A stretch of DNA of 40,703 nucleotides, taken from Comamonas sp. lk. GTDB lineage: Bacteria; Pseudomonadota; Gammaproteobacteria; Burkholderiales; Burkholderiaceae_C. The notes beneath the pieces are model-generated. The model was given only the letters and a program-made list of their open reading frames with translations, was not told the origin of the DNA and made no database searches. The translations under genes were made by a program, and so were the position numbers. The DNA is taken from the NCBI GenBank assembly GCA_945865675.1, contig CAMBFO010000014.1:1-40703 (forward strand). The letters run 5' to 3'. Positions 19,669-30,513 of the stretch are shown in pieces (position 1 is the first letter of the stretch; each line of letters starts with the position of its first letter).

Positions 19669-20841
19669 TTGACCTCGCGACCAGCCGATTTCAGCGTGCG
19701 TACCATTTTGGTGGGCGTCGATTTAGGTCTTGCGAATTTCGATTCGGAGCTAGATGAATTGGGCCAACTTGCGCTAACTGCGGGTATGGATCCGGTGGCC
19801 CGAGTCGTTTGTAAGCGCCGAGCCCCGGATGCCGCCTTGTTCATAGGAACCGGCAAAGCCGACGAAATCAAACTCTTGGCCCAAAGCCTGGGCGCGCAAG
19901 AGCTATTGTTCGACCAAAGCCTCAGCCCGGGCCAGCAACGTAACTTGGAGCGCCGCTTGGAAATGCCGGTGAACGACCGGACCTTCTTGATCCTGGAGAT
20001 CTTTGCCCAAAGAGCCCGCAGCCATGAAGGCAAGTTACAAGTGGAACTGGCGCGCTTGCAATATTTGAGTACCCGTTTGGTGCGCCGCTGGTCGCATCTG
20101 GAGCGTCAGCGCGGTGGGATCGGTAATCGCGGCGGTCCCGGTGAAACCCAGATCGAACTGGACCGGCGCATGATCGCCGCCAACATCAAGCGCACCAAAG
20201 AGCAGTTGGACAAGGTCAAGCGCCAGCGCCAGACGCAGCGCAAACAACGCGACCGGCGCGGCGCCTTCAATATCTCGCTCATCGGATACACCAATGCGGG
20301 TAAATCCACACTGTTTAATGCCTTGGTCAAAGCCCGTGCCTATGCGGCCGACCAGTTGTTTGCCACGCTCGATACCACCACCCGCCAACTGTATTTGGGG
20401 CAAGCTGAGCGCTCGGTATCGCTGTCCGATACGGTGGGCTTTATCCGCGACCTACCCCATGGGCTGGTGGACGCATTCCAGGCCACCTTGCAAGAGGCCG
20501 TGGATGCTGATTTGTTGCTGCATGTGGTGGACGCATCCAACCCGGATTACATGCTGCAAATTGAGCAAGTGCAGCGCGTATTAAGCGAAATCGGAGCCGA
20601 CAACGTGCCGCAGATATTGGTATTTAACAAGATCGACGCGATGCCCGAGGCCCGTCTTCCCTTACAAAGCAGTGATTTTTTTGAACTCGACGGCCAGCAA
20701 ACAGCCCGGGTTTTTCTCAGCGCACAAACGGGAACCGGACTGGCGCAGCTGCGCAGCTTGCTTGCGCGAGCTGCTGCTGGCACCCCGGTTTTTTCGCCCG
20801 CGCATCCCCAATCCCCCGTGGTCTATGAGGCCGACTCGTAA
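19669..20841 (+). CDS. hflX: HflX ribosome-rescue/ribosome-splitting GTPase
   Basis: A 390-residue HflX-type GTPase. The N-terminal HflX domain has LFIGTGKADEI and the glycine-rich GGIGNRGGPGETQIELDRR ahead of a coiled-coil linker (about 165-195). The G domain has a P-loop at 206-213 (GYTNAGKS), DTVGFIRDLPHGLV as G3 and NKID as G4. HflX binds and can split stalled or stressed 70S ribosomes. The best start is TTG at 19669, the only start-type codon between the hfq stop and the conserved region apart from GTG at 19696. It has no clear ribosome site and lies in frame with hfq, with 16 codons between the hfq TGA and the TTG. Confidence 0.93.
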   Translation: MTSRPADFSVRTILVGVDLGLANFDSELDELGQLALTAGMDPVARVVCKRRAPDAALFIGTGKADEIKLLAQSLGAQELLFDQSLSPGQQRNLERRLEMPVNDRTFLILEIFAQRARSHEGKLQVELARLQYLSTRLVRRWSHLERQRGGIGNRGGPGETQIELDRRMIAANIKRTKEQLDKVKRQRQTQRKQRDRRGAFNISLIGYTNAGKSTLFNALVKARAYAADQLFATLDTTTRQLYLGQAERSVSLSDTVGFIRDLPHGLVDAFQATLQEAVDADLLLHVVDASNPDYMLQIEQVQRVLSEIGADNVPQILVFNKIDAMPEARLPLQSSDFFELDGQQTARVFLSAQTGTGLAQLRSLLARAAAGTPVFSPAHPQSPVVYEADS

Positions 20842-20880
20842 TTGTGGACAATCGGGGTGTGCACATCGCAAGGTATAACA

Positions 20881-22314
20881 ATGAAATTTTTAACGCCAAC
20901 GCTTAGTTTTGTCGCAATTGTGGGGCGATTGCGCGGTATGTTCAATCTCAATGACAGCCGTTGGGGCCGCGCAGATGAAGGTAAATCCCCTTCGGGTAGC
21001 GCGCCCGATGCGTCCGCCAATCCCCAGGAACCTTCGCCTGGGGGCCGGCCCGAAGCCAAACCCGATACCCGGCCCGATGTGCCGCCCCCTAACAACCCGG
21101 CCAATGACCGCCCGAGCGCCGGCCAACGCCCAGGCGCGAATGCCGGCCCACCGGATTTAGATGAACTGTGGCGCGATTTCAACCGCAAATTGAACGGCTG
21201 GATGGGCGGCGGCAAGCGTGGCGCAGGCGCGCGGGGAACCGGCGGCCTCTTGCCTCCCGATTTTAAAAACATCCAAATTGGTGGCGGAGTGATTGCGGCG
21301 GTGCTGGTTTTGATTTGGCTGGCGACCGGCTTTTTCATTGTGCAGGAAGGTCAGCAGGCGGTGATTACGCAATTTGGTCGATACAAATCGACTGTCAATG
21401 CGGGTTTCAACTGGCGCCTGCCTTACCCATTTCAGCGCCATGAATTGGTTTTCGTCACCCAAATCCGCTCGGTGGATGTGGGTCGTGACAACGTGCTCAA
21501 GGCCACTGGCTTAAGGGAGTCGGCCATGCTGACCCAAGATGAGAATATTTTAGATATTAAGTTTGCAGTGCAATACCGCTTAAGTGATGCGCGAGCCTTT
21601 TTGTTTGAGAGCAAAAACCCCACCGACGCTGTGGTGCAGGCGGCAGAGACATCCGTGCGTGAAGTCCTGGGCAAGATGAAAATGGATGCCGCGCTGTCCG
21701 AAGAGCGCGACCAAATCGCCCCGCGTGTGCGGGCCATGATGCAGGACATTTTGGACCGCTACAAAGTCGGTATCGAGGTGGTCGCCATCAACTTGCAGCA
21801 AGGTGGGGTGCGCCCGCCCGAGCAAGTACAGGCTTCGTTTGACGATGTGCTCAAAGCGGGACAGGAGCGTGAACGTGCGAAGAACGAGGCGCAAGCCTAT
21901 GCCAACGACGTGGTACCGCGCGCCGTGGGTTCGGCGGCCCGCTTGAAGGAAGAAGCCGACGCCTACAAGGCCCGGGTCGTAGCCCAGGCGCAGGGTGATG
22001 CGCAGCGTTTCCGCTCGGTATTTAATGAGTACCAGAAGGCACCCCAGGTCACGCGCGACCGCATGTACCTAGACGCTATGCAGCAAATCTACACCAATGT
22101 CACCAAAGTGCTGGTCGATACCCGGCAGGGTGCGACCTTATTAAACCTGCCGCTTGAAAAGATATTACAAATGAATGCCGCAGCGGATCCCTTGGCATTG
22201 CCCGCAGCGGCTGGCAACCCAGCGGCTGTGCCCCCGACCCCCTTGCCCGCAGCCAACGCGGTGGACCCACGCAGCCGCGAAGCGGCGCGTACCCGTGAGC
22301 GCGATGTGCGCTAG
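20881..22314 (+). CDS. hflK: HflK, SPFH-domain subunit of the FtsH regulator
   Basis: About 477 residues. A Pro/Gly/Asp-rich cytoplasmic N-terminus (including DLDELWRDFNRKLNGWMGGG) precedes one membrane segment (GGGVIAAVLVLIWLATGFFIV), an SPFH/band-7 domain starting EGQQAVITQFGRYKST, and a helical coiled-coil region; the C-terminus is Ala/Pro-rich. HflK and HflC form a large membrane cage around FtsH and modulate its proteolysis. The ATG at 20881 has AAGG 8 nt upstream; ATG at 20938, giving FNLNDSRWGR, is a plausible later start closer to other HflK proteins. hflC follows after 9 nt. Confidence 0.94.
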   Translation: MKFLTPTLSFVAIVGRLRGMFNLNDSRWGRADEGKSPSGSAPDASANPQEPSPGGRPEAKPDTRPDVPPPNNPANDRPSAGQRPGANAGPPDLDELWRDFNRKLNGWMGGGKRGAGARGTGGLLPPDFKNIQIGGGVIAAVLVLIWLATGFFIVQEGQQAVITQFGRYKSTVNAGFNWRLPYPFQRHELVFVTQIRSVDVGRDNVLKATGLRESAMLTQDENILDIKFAVQYRLSDARAFLFESKNPTDAVVQAAETSVREVLGKMKMDAALSEERDQIAPRVRAMMQDILDRYKVGIEVVAINLQQGGVRPPEQVQASFDDVLKAGQERERAKNEAQAYANDVVPRAVGSAARLKEEADAYKARVVAQAQGDAQRFRSVFNEYQKAPQVTRDRMYLDAMQQIYTNVTKVLVDTRQGATLLNLPLEKILQMNAAADPLALPAAAGNPAAVPPTPLPAANAVDPRSREAARTRERDVR

Positions 22315-22323
22315 GAGAACAGC

Positions 22324-23226
22324 ATGAACCGTATTGGATTTATTGTTTCTAGTTTGTTGGTGCTGTTAGCACTGGCCAGTTCGACCCTGTTTGTTGTGGA
22401 CCAACGCCAGTTTGGCGTGGTCTATGCACTGGGCCAAATTAAGGAAGTCATCACCGAGCCGGGATTGAACTGGAAGCTGCCGCCGCCATTTCAAAACGTC
22501 TCCTATATCGACAAGCGTTTACTGACGCTGGACAGTAGCGATACCGAGCCTATGCTGACGGCAGAGAAGCAACGCGTGGTGATCGACTGGTATGTGCGCT
22601 GGCGCATTTCCGAGCCCAGCGAATACATTCGAAATGTGGGCCTGAATGAAGCGGCCGGCGCCAATCAACTCAACCGCGTAGTGCGCAATGCGTTTCAGGA
22701 AGAGATCAATAAGCGCACCGTGAAAGAATTGCTCTCGCTCAAGCGGGAGGCCTTGATGTCCGACGTTAAGCGTGAAGTACTCGAAAAGGTCAGAGGCGCC
22801 AAGCCCTGGGGCGTGGATGTGGTCGATGTACGTATCACCCGCGTGGACTATGTGGAGGCTATCACCGAGTCGGTTTATCGCCGTATGGAAGCCGAACGCA
22901 AACGCGTCGCCAATGAATTGCGCTCCACCGGTGCGGCCGAGGGTGAAAAAATCCGCGCCGATGCCGACCGCCAGCGCGAGGTGACGATTGCCAACGCCTA
23001 CCGCGACGCCCAGAAAATCAAAGGCGAGGGCGATGCGGAGGCAGCCCGTATTTATGCCGAAGCCTTTAACCGCGATCCCCAGTTCGCCCAGTTTTACCGT
23101 AGCCTGGAGGCTTATAAAACCAGTTTCGCCAACAAGAGCGACGTCATGGTGCTGGACCCTTCCTCTAGCGAGTTCTTCAAAGTCTTCCGCAACGGCGGCT
23201 CGGGTTCGGCCGCGGTCAAAAAATAA
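22324..23226 (+). CDS. hflC: HflC, SPFH-domain subunit of the FtsH regulator
   Basis: A 300-residue protein. An N-terminal membrane anchor (IGFIVSSLLVLLALASSTLF) precedes the SPFH domain starting VDQRQFGVVYALGQIKEV, and a helical tail rich in Ala/Glu/Arg (RVANELRSTGAAEGEKIRAD). It partners HflK at the cytoplasmic membrane with FtsH. It starts at ATG 22324 after an AGGAGAA site, one of the strongest ribosome sites in the window. The last two residues are a Lys-Lys pair. Confidence 0.96.
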   Translation: MNRIGFIVSSLLVLLALASSTLFVVDQRQFGVVYALGQIKEVITEPGLNWKLPPPFQNVSYIDKRLLTLDSSDTEPMLTAEKQRVVIDWYVRWRISEPSEYIRNVGLNEAAGANQLNRVVRNAFQEEINKRTVKELLSLKREALMSDVKREVLEKVRGAKPWGVDVVDVRITRVDYVEAITESVYRRMEAERKRVANELRSTGAAEGEKIRADADRQREVTIANAYRDAQKIKGEGDAEAARIYAEAFNRDPQFAQFYRSLEAYKTSFANKSDVMVLDPSSSEFFKVFRNGGSGSAAVKK

Positions 23227-23246
23227 GCTGCAGCGCGCTCGCGATT

Positions 23247-23277
23247 CCCGCTTCCCGCCCGGGCGGGGCTCGGGTTT
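23247..23277 (+). terminator. GC-rich hairpin after hflC, possible terminator
   Basis: A perfect 14-bp palindrome CCCGCCCGGGCGGG (23254-23267) is flanked by outer arms CCCG (23247-23250) and CGGG (23271-23274), then TTT. The stem is strong but the U-tract is only three bases, so termination efficiency is doubtful. It ends 7 nt before the putative hisZ -10 and could equally overlap a regulatory site. Confidence 0.4.
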
Positions 23278-23283
23278 GGCCGG

Positions 23284-23289
23284 TAAAAT
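23284..23289 (+). promoter_or_regulatory. Possible hisZ-purA -10 element
   Basis: TAAAAT, 30 nt before the hisZ ATG. The -35 position is occupied by the GC palindrome and does not resemble TTGACA. Confidence 0.3.
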
Positions 23290-23318
23290 CGCGTTTTTAA
23301 CAGCATCCCCATTTATCC

Positions 23319-25855
<2,537 letters not shown>

Positions 25856-25934
25856 TGCTGGCAAGCGTTCAGTCTTCTCTTGGTGTGGCAGTAGCGGTGC
25901 AAACTGCGCAATCGTATTGACTAAGGAGTTGGGT

Positions 25935-26459
25935 ATGTTGACGGAAGACGGAAAGCATTTGTACGTTAGCTATGACGAGTACCACAACCTGATCGAAAAG
26001 CTCGCGATCAAGGTGTTTCAGTCGGGCTGGGAGTTCGATACTATTTTGTGCCTGGCACGCGGCGGCATGCGTCCGGGCGACATACTGTCCAGGGTGTTTG
26101 ACAAGCCGCTGGCCATCATGTCCACCAGTTCTTATCGCTCAGATGCCGGTACGGTACAAGGCCACTTGGACATTGCCCGCTTCATCACCACGCCCAAGGG
26201 AGAGATTGCCGGTAAGGTCTTGCTGGTTGATGATCTTGCGGACTCGGGCCACACGCTGAACGCGGTGATCCACCAGTTAAAAAATAATTACGCACCGATT
26301 ACCGAGATGCGCAGCGCGGTGATTTGGACCAAAGCCTTGTCGACTTTTGCGCCAGACTATTCGGTGGAATTTTTGCCGACCAACCCCTGGATTCATCAGC
26401 CTTTTGAGAGCTATGACGCGTTGCGCCCTGCGCAGCTCATCCAAAAATGGAGCGTTTAG
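25935..26459 (+). CDS. Purine-type phosphoribosyltransferase (Xpt/Gpt/HPRT-like)
   Basis: A 174-residue type I phosphoribosyltransferase. The PRPP loop is VLLVDDLADSGHTL at about 95-108, and CLARGGMRPGD (about 39-49) forms the PPi loop. The family interconverts free purine bases and nucleotides. The substrate cannot be fixed by eye; xanthine, guanine and hypoxanthine are all possible. I start at ATG 25935, which has AAGGAG at 25923-25928, rather than the open frame reaching back into purA. The position 79 nt after purA fits purine salvage next to AMP synthesis. Confidence 0.88.
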   Translation: MLTEDGKHLYVSYDEYHNLIEKLAIKVFQSGWEFDTILCLARGGMRPGDILSRVFDKPLAIMSTSSYRSDAGTVQGHLDIARFITTPKGEIAGKVLLVDDLADSGHTLNAVIHQLKNNYAPITEMRSAVIWTKALSTFAPDYSVEFLPTNPWIHQPFESYDALRPAQLIQKWSV

Positions 26460-26466
26460 GCGGGCC

Positions 26467-27681
26467 ATGCCGATGAAGCACCTCAGCACCGCGCTGAATC
26501 ACCATCCCTATGAACCGCCGGGCGGTTTTGAGTCGCCCGCAGTAGGCGTCTTTAAAGCTTCCACGGTGTTTTTCCCTTCGGTGGCGGCTATGCGTAGCCG
26601 CCAGTGGAAAGACAAAACGGCCTATACCTATGGCCTGCATGGCACGCCCACCACCTACACCCTTGAAGAGCGCCTTTGTAGCTTGGAAGGGGGTCTCCAA
26701 TGTGTGCTCACGCCCAGCGGCCTTTCGGCCATTGCCTTGGTAGCCTTGGCCTTGCTGCAATCGGGTGACGAGGTATTGCTGCCAGACAATTGCTATGAGC
26801 CCAACAAAACCCTGGTGGAAGGGGAGTTTGTGGGCTGGGGCGTGCGCCACCGTTTTTACAACCCCATGGACCCGCAGGACTTGCAGTCCAAGCTCTGTAG
26901 CGCCACGCGTCTGGTGTGGCTGGAAGCGCCGGGCTCGGTCACCCTGGAGTTTCCCGACCTTGCGGCATTGACCCGCATTTGTAAGCAACATGGGGCGCTG
27001 GTGGCCCTGGACAACACCTGGGGCGCCGGTATCGCATTTGCGCCCTTTGAACTGACGCCAGGCACACCTTGTGCCGTGGATATTTCTATCCAGGCGCTTA
27101 CCAAATACCCCAGTGGTGGCGGTGATGTGTTGATGGGCAGTGTGATCACGCGCGATGCGGATTTGCATATGCGCATCAAGCTGTGCCATATGCGCCTGGG
27201 TTTGAACGTGAGCGCCAATGATGCCGAGTTGGTCCTGCGCGGCCTGCCGTCTATTGCCATGCGTTACCACGCCCAAGACCAAAGCACCCGTGCTTTGGCC
27301 GCCTGGTGCCAAACGCAAGCGGCTTTTGTGCAGGTGTTGCATCCGGCGCTCAGCGCTTCACCGGGTCATGCCCATTGGCAGCGCTTGTGTGCGCCGGAGG
27401 GTCTTGGTGCGGCCGCCTGCCTGTTCAGCGTAGTGATTGATCCTTCTTATACCCAAGATCAGGTTGATGCCTTTTGCGATAGTTTGCAGCTGTTTAGGTT
27501 GGGTTACAGCTGGGCCGGGCCGGTCAGTCTGGTGGTGCCATATAACTTGGAACGCATGCGCGGCGCCTGGCCGGCCGGCATCGCCCGCGGGACATTGGTA
27601 CGCTTTGCAGTAGGGTTCGAAGCGCCCGAGGATTTGCAGGCCGATATCACGCAGGCATTGCGCGTTTTAGCGTCCCCATAG
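26467..27681 (+). CDS. metC: Cystathionine beta-lyase (MetC-like PLP enzyme)
   Basis: A 404-residue enzyme of the Cys/Met-metabolism PLP family. It shows YTYGLHGTPTTYTLEERLC, the PLP-ring aspartate D182 in ALDNTWG, and the Schiff-base lysine K213 in QALTKYPSGGGDVLMGS. Family role: cleavage of cystathionine to homocysteine, pyruvate and ammonia. The segment after the lysine reads PSGGGD where many relatives have a His. Cystathionine gamma-synthase or another lyase is possible, since paralogues are hard to separate by eye. The start is ATG 26467, 8 nt after the phosphoribosyltransferase stop; ATG 26473 is the alternative. The 3' end overlaps the next gene on the opposite strand by 15 nt. Confidence 0.83.
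   Translation: MPMKHLSTALNHHPYEPPGGFESPAVGVFKASTVFFPSVAAMRSRQWKDKTAYTYGLHGTPTTYTLEERLCSLEGGLQCVLTPSGLSAIALVALALLQSGDEVLLPDNCYEPNKTLVEGEFVGWGVRHRFYNPMDPQDLQSKLCSATRLVWLEAPGSVTLEFPDLAALTRICKQHGALVALDNTWGAGIAFAPFELTPGTPCAVDISIQALTKYPSGGGDVLMGSVITRDADLHMRIKLCHMRLGLNVSANDAELVLRGLPSIAMRYHAQDQSTRALAAWCQTQAAFVQVLHPALSASPGHAHWQRLCAPEGLGAAACLFSVVIDPSYTQDQVDAFCDSLQLFRLGYSWAGPVSLVVPYNLERMRGAWPAGIARGTLVRFAVGFEAPEDLQADITQALRVLASP
26582..26603 (+). repeat. Strong hairpin inside the metC-like gene
   Basis: Perfect 9-bp arms TGGCGGCTA and TAGCCGCCA flank the 4-base loop TGCG. It lies about 40 codons into the reading frame, coding roughly Val-Ala-Ala-Met-Arg-Ser-Arg. Confidence 0.65.
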
Positions 27682-28200
27682 GCTGCTGCCGCCTGCATCC
27701 AGGTAGGTCAGGTACACACGTAGCTCAAATTCCAGTTGGTGGTAGCGTGGCTCCATGTGTTCGCACAGTTGGTAGAAACTTTTGTCGTGGTCTTTCTCGC
27801 GCAAATGGGCCAGCTCATGGACCACGATCATGCGCAAAAAGTCTTCAGGTGCCGCCTTAAAAATGCTGGCAATGCGCAACTCGTGCTTGGTCTTGAGCTT
27901 GGTGCCCTGTACCCGTGAAATGCGGGTATGCGTCCCTAGCGCATGGGCAATCACTTGCAATTTGCTGTCGTACGCCACTTTGCTTATCGCGGCAGCACTG
28001 CGCATGCTAGTTTGTCGTATCTCCTGGGCATAGGCGTACAGAGCCCCGTCGGTGCGCACTGCATGCGCTTGCGGGTATTTGCCCAGTAACCAATCGCCCA
28101 CGCTTGCGCTCTCGAGCATGGCCAGTACCCGAGCTACCGTGTCTGGTGGATAAGCCCGCAAATAGGGCGGTGCCGCCCAGCCCCTTGCAGCGGTGTTCAA
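27667..28200 (-). CDS. YgjP-type (M48-like) metallopeptidase
   Basis: A 177-residue zincin of the YgjP/WLM-like family. The metal-binding motif VVHELAHLREKDHDKSFYQL supplies HELAH with a downstream His and a helical C-terminal part (HMEPRYHQLEFELRVYL). No signal peptide or membrane segment is visible, so it is probably cytoplasmic; the physiological substrate is not known. The start is TTG at 28200 with GGTGG 5 nt upstream; the frame is closed by a stop at 28219-28221 and no ATG occurs before codon 28. It is 22 nt downstream of lysS and probably on the same transcript. Confidence 0.82.
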   Translation of the reverse strand: MNTAARGWAAPPYLRAYPPDTVARVLAMLESASVGDWLLGKYPQAHAVRTDGALYAYAQEIRQTSMRSAAAISKVAYDSKLQVIAHALGTHTRISRVQGTKLKTKHELRIASIFKAAPEDFLRMIVVHELAHLREKDHDKSFYQLCEHMEPRYHQLEFELRVYLTYLDAGGSSLWGR

Positions 28201-28222
28201 AGTGCCACCAGCTAGGACCTAC

Positions 28223-29770
28223 TCAGCTTTCCCGGCGCAGGGCGGGGAACAAGATCACATCACGGATGCTCGGGCTGTCAGTGAGCAGCATCATGAGTCG
28301 GTCTATGCCGATACCACAACCACCAGTAGGCGGCATGCCGTACTCCAAGGCGCGCACAAAGTCGTGGTCAAAAAACATGGCCTCGTCGTCGCCACTGTCT
28401 TTGGCGCTGACTTGGGCAGCGAAACGTGCGGCCTGGTCTTGTGCATCGTTGAGCTCGCTAAAGCCGTTGCCCAATTCCCGACCGGTGACATACAGCTCAA
28501 AGCGCTCCGTCACGTCGGGCCGTGCATCACTGGCACGCGCGAGTGGCGAAATTTCGACGGGGTGTTCGCATATGAATGTAGGTTGCCAAAGCTTGTCTTC
28601 GACATGCTCTTCAAAATACATCACTTGCAAACCCGCCAGGCTGCGCTTGGACAATTTGTTTTTCGCGTCGCTCAGGCCAGTTTTGCGCAAGGCAGATCGC
28701 AGCCAATCGGCATCGTTCACATTCGCGCCGGCGTCGGTGTATTTTTCGATGGCCTCCAATATCGTCAAACGCTCAAAGGGTGCGGCCAAGTCCACCGGTT
28801 TTCCGCCATAGCTAAGGGCCAGTGAGCCCACTGCTTTGAGTGCTGCATCGCGCACCAAGTTCTCGGTGAACTCCATCAGGTCTCGGTAATTCCAATAGGC
28901 CGCGTAAAACTCCATCATGGTGAATTCGGGGTTATGGCGTACCGAAATACCTTCGTTGCGAAAGTTGCGGTTGATTTCAAACACCCGGTCAAAACCGCCG
29001 ACGATCAAGCGCTTGAGGTAAAGCTCGGGTGCGATACGCAAAAACATTTGCTGGTCCAGCGCATTGTGGTGCGTGGTAAAGGGTTTGGCGTTGGCACCAC
29101 CGGGGATGGGGTGCAGCATTGGCGTCTCCACTTCGAGAAAACCGTGTTGCACCATATAGGCGCGGATGCTGCTCACCGCAGTGCTACGCGCCACAAAGCG
29201 TTTGCGGGCCGCTTCGTCGGTCATCAGATCGATGTAGCGCTGGCGGTATTTCACTTCCTGGTCATGGATGCCGTGGAATTTATCCGGCATGGGGCGCAAG
29301 CTTTTCGTCAACAGCCGCACCTCCTTGGCATGCACCGACAGTTCGCCAGTTTTGGTTTTAAACAGGTACCCGGTGGCCGCGACGATATCGCCCAAATCCC
29401 AGTGCTTGAAGTCCTCGTAACGCTCAGCCCCGACCTCTTCGCCCTTGACATAGATCTGAATGCGCCCGTTGCTCGGCCCGAAGGACGCGTCTTGCAAAGT
29501 GCAAAAACTGGCCTTGCCCATCACGCGCTTGAGCATCATCCGGCCAGCGACCTTGACTTGCACCTGCAGGCCCTGTAGTTCTTCGGCTGTTATTTCGTCG
29601 TACAAAGCAAATACATTGGCTGCCACCTGGTCGGGCGCAAAGTCATTGGGGAAGGCCGGACCCAGGCCTTGGGCTTGGCGCTCGCGCAGGGTTTTGAGCT
29701 TTTCGCGCCGTTCCAAAATAAGTTGGTTTTCGTCGATGGGGGTTGCTGGCGGCGTAGTGGCTTCGGACAT
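28223..29770 (-). CDS. lysS: Lysyl-tRNA synthetase (class II)
   Basis: A 515-residue class II LysRS. An N-terminal OB-fold anticodon domain (about 60-165, with [18 protein letters not shown]) precedes the catalytic core with motif 2 [20 protein letters not shown] and motif 3 [12 protein letters not shown] near the C-terminus. It charges tRNA-Lys in the cytoplasm. The ATG at 29770 is supported by the usual N-terminal length. Divergent from the YggT gene across 147 nt. Confidence 0.97.
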   Translation of the reverse strand: MSEATTPPATPIDENQLILERREKLKTLRERQAQGLGPAFPNDFAPDQVAANVFALYDEITAEELQGLQVQVKVAGRMMLKRVMGKASFCTLQDASFGPSNGRIQIYVKGEEVGAERYEDFKHWDLGDIVAATGYLFKTKTGELSVHAKEVRLLTKSLRPMPDKFHGIHDQEVKYRQRYIDLMTDEAARKRFVARSTAVSSIRAYMVQHGFLEVETPMLHPIPGGANAKPFTTHHNALDQQMFLRIAPELYLKRLIVGGFDRVFEINRNFRNEGISVRHNPEFTMMEFYAAYWNYRDLMEFTENLVRDAALKAVGSLALSYGGKPVDLAAPFERLTILEAIEKYTDAGANVNDADWLRSALRKTGLSDAKNKLSKRSLAGLQVMYFEEHVEDKLWQPTFICEHPVEISPLARASDARPDVTERFELYVTGRELGNGFSELNDAQDQAARFAAQVSAKDSGDDEAMFFDHDFVRALEYGMPPTGGCGIGIDRLMMLLTDSPSIRDVILFPALRRES

Positions 29771-29917
29771 GGATGTGCGCTATGGAGAGAAAAATGCGGG
29801 CCCTTGGGTGCTGTAGTTCCGCTGCGGGGCGAGCCTGCAATTCTAAGAGCCTGCCGCTGGCGATTATCATCGCGCCTAATTTCTGCAGATGGCTCGCTGC
29901 GCGCGCTGCTTATTGTC

Positions 29918-30487
29918 ATGCCTTACCAAATTGTTTCGATGGTGTTGGACCTTGTCGTCGGCGTGATCGGCGGGGCGTGTTTGCTGCGTTTGTATATGCA
30001 GCAGCAGCGTATCCCCATGTCGGCGCGGGCCGGCAACCCGATTGGCCCTTTTTTATTTGCCATTAGCGATTGGATTGTGTTGCCGCTGCGGCGCGTGTTG
30101 CCGGGCTTGGCGTTTCTAGACCTGGCCAGTTTGCTTGCCGCGTATGCCTTGGAATTGGCGCAGTATTCGCTTCTTTGGTTGATTCAGGGCATGCCCTATG
30201 GCTATGGCGCTGTAGCCGGTTTGGCGGGGGTAGGGCTGCTGCGTTTGGCCCTTTCGGGTATGACGGCCATGGTCTTTATCTACGCGCTTTTGTCCTGGGT
30301 GCAGTCCGCATCACCCGTGTCAGATTTGCTGGACCGCCTGGTCGCGCCCTTGCTGGCGCCCATTCGCCGCTACCTGCCCTTGGTCGGCGGGGTGGATTTA
30401 TCTCCCTTGGCTTTGCTGCTGGCGTTGCAAATCGCCGGCTTGCTGATCCATCCGCTCGATAGCGCGGTCTTGATGCTTTTGGCTTAA
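29918..30487 (+). CDS. YggT-family membrane protein
   Basis: A 189-residue membrane protein with two YggT repeats: an N-terminal hydrophobic segment (MVLDLVVGVIGGACLLRLYM), then about three more (FLDLASLLAAYALELAQYSLL, VAGLAGVGLLRLAL, MVFIYALLSWV), and the family pattern PLLAPIRRYLP before a final hydrophobic stretch. YggT proteins are inner-membrane proteins tied loosely to osmotic stress and, in some bacteria, to cell division; the function here is not known. The ATG at 29918 gives the expected start; ATG 29939 is possible. Confidence 0.85.
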   Translation: MPYQIVSMVLDLVVGVIGGACLLRLYMQQQRIPMSARAGNPIGPFLFAISDWIVLPLRRVLPGLAFLDLASLLAAYALELAQYSLLWLIQGMPYGYGAVAGLAGVGLLRLALSGMTAMVFIYALLSWVQSASPVSDLLDRLVAPLLAPIRRYLPLVGGVDLSPLALLLALQIAGLLIHPLDSAVLMLLA

Positions 30488-30513
30488 AGCGGCGTGCCGC
30501 CGCAATCGCAAAG

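Noticed and set aside
28104-28825. Long plus-strand frames opposite lysS and the YgjP gene
   Set aside because: Composition and position match antisense shadows of GC-rich genes; the minus-strand proteins carry full family motifs.
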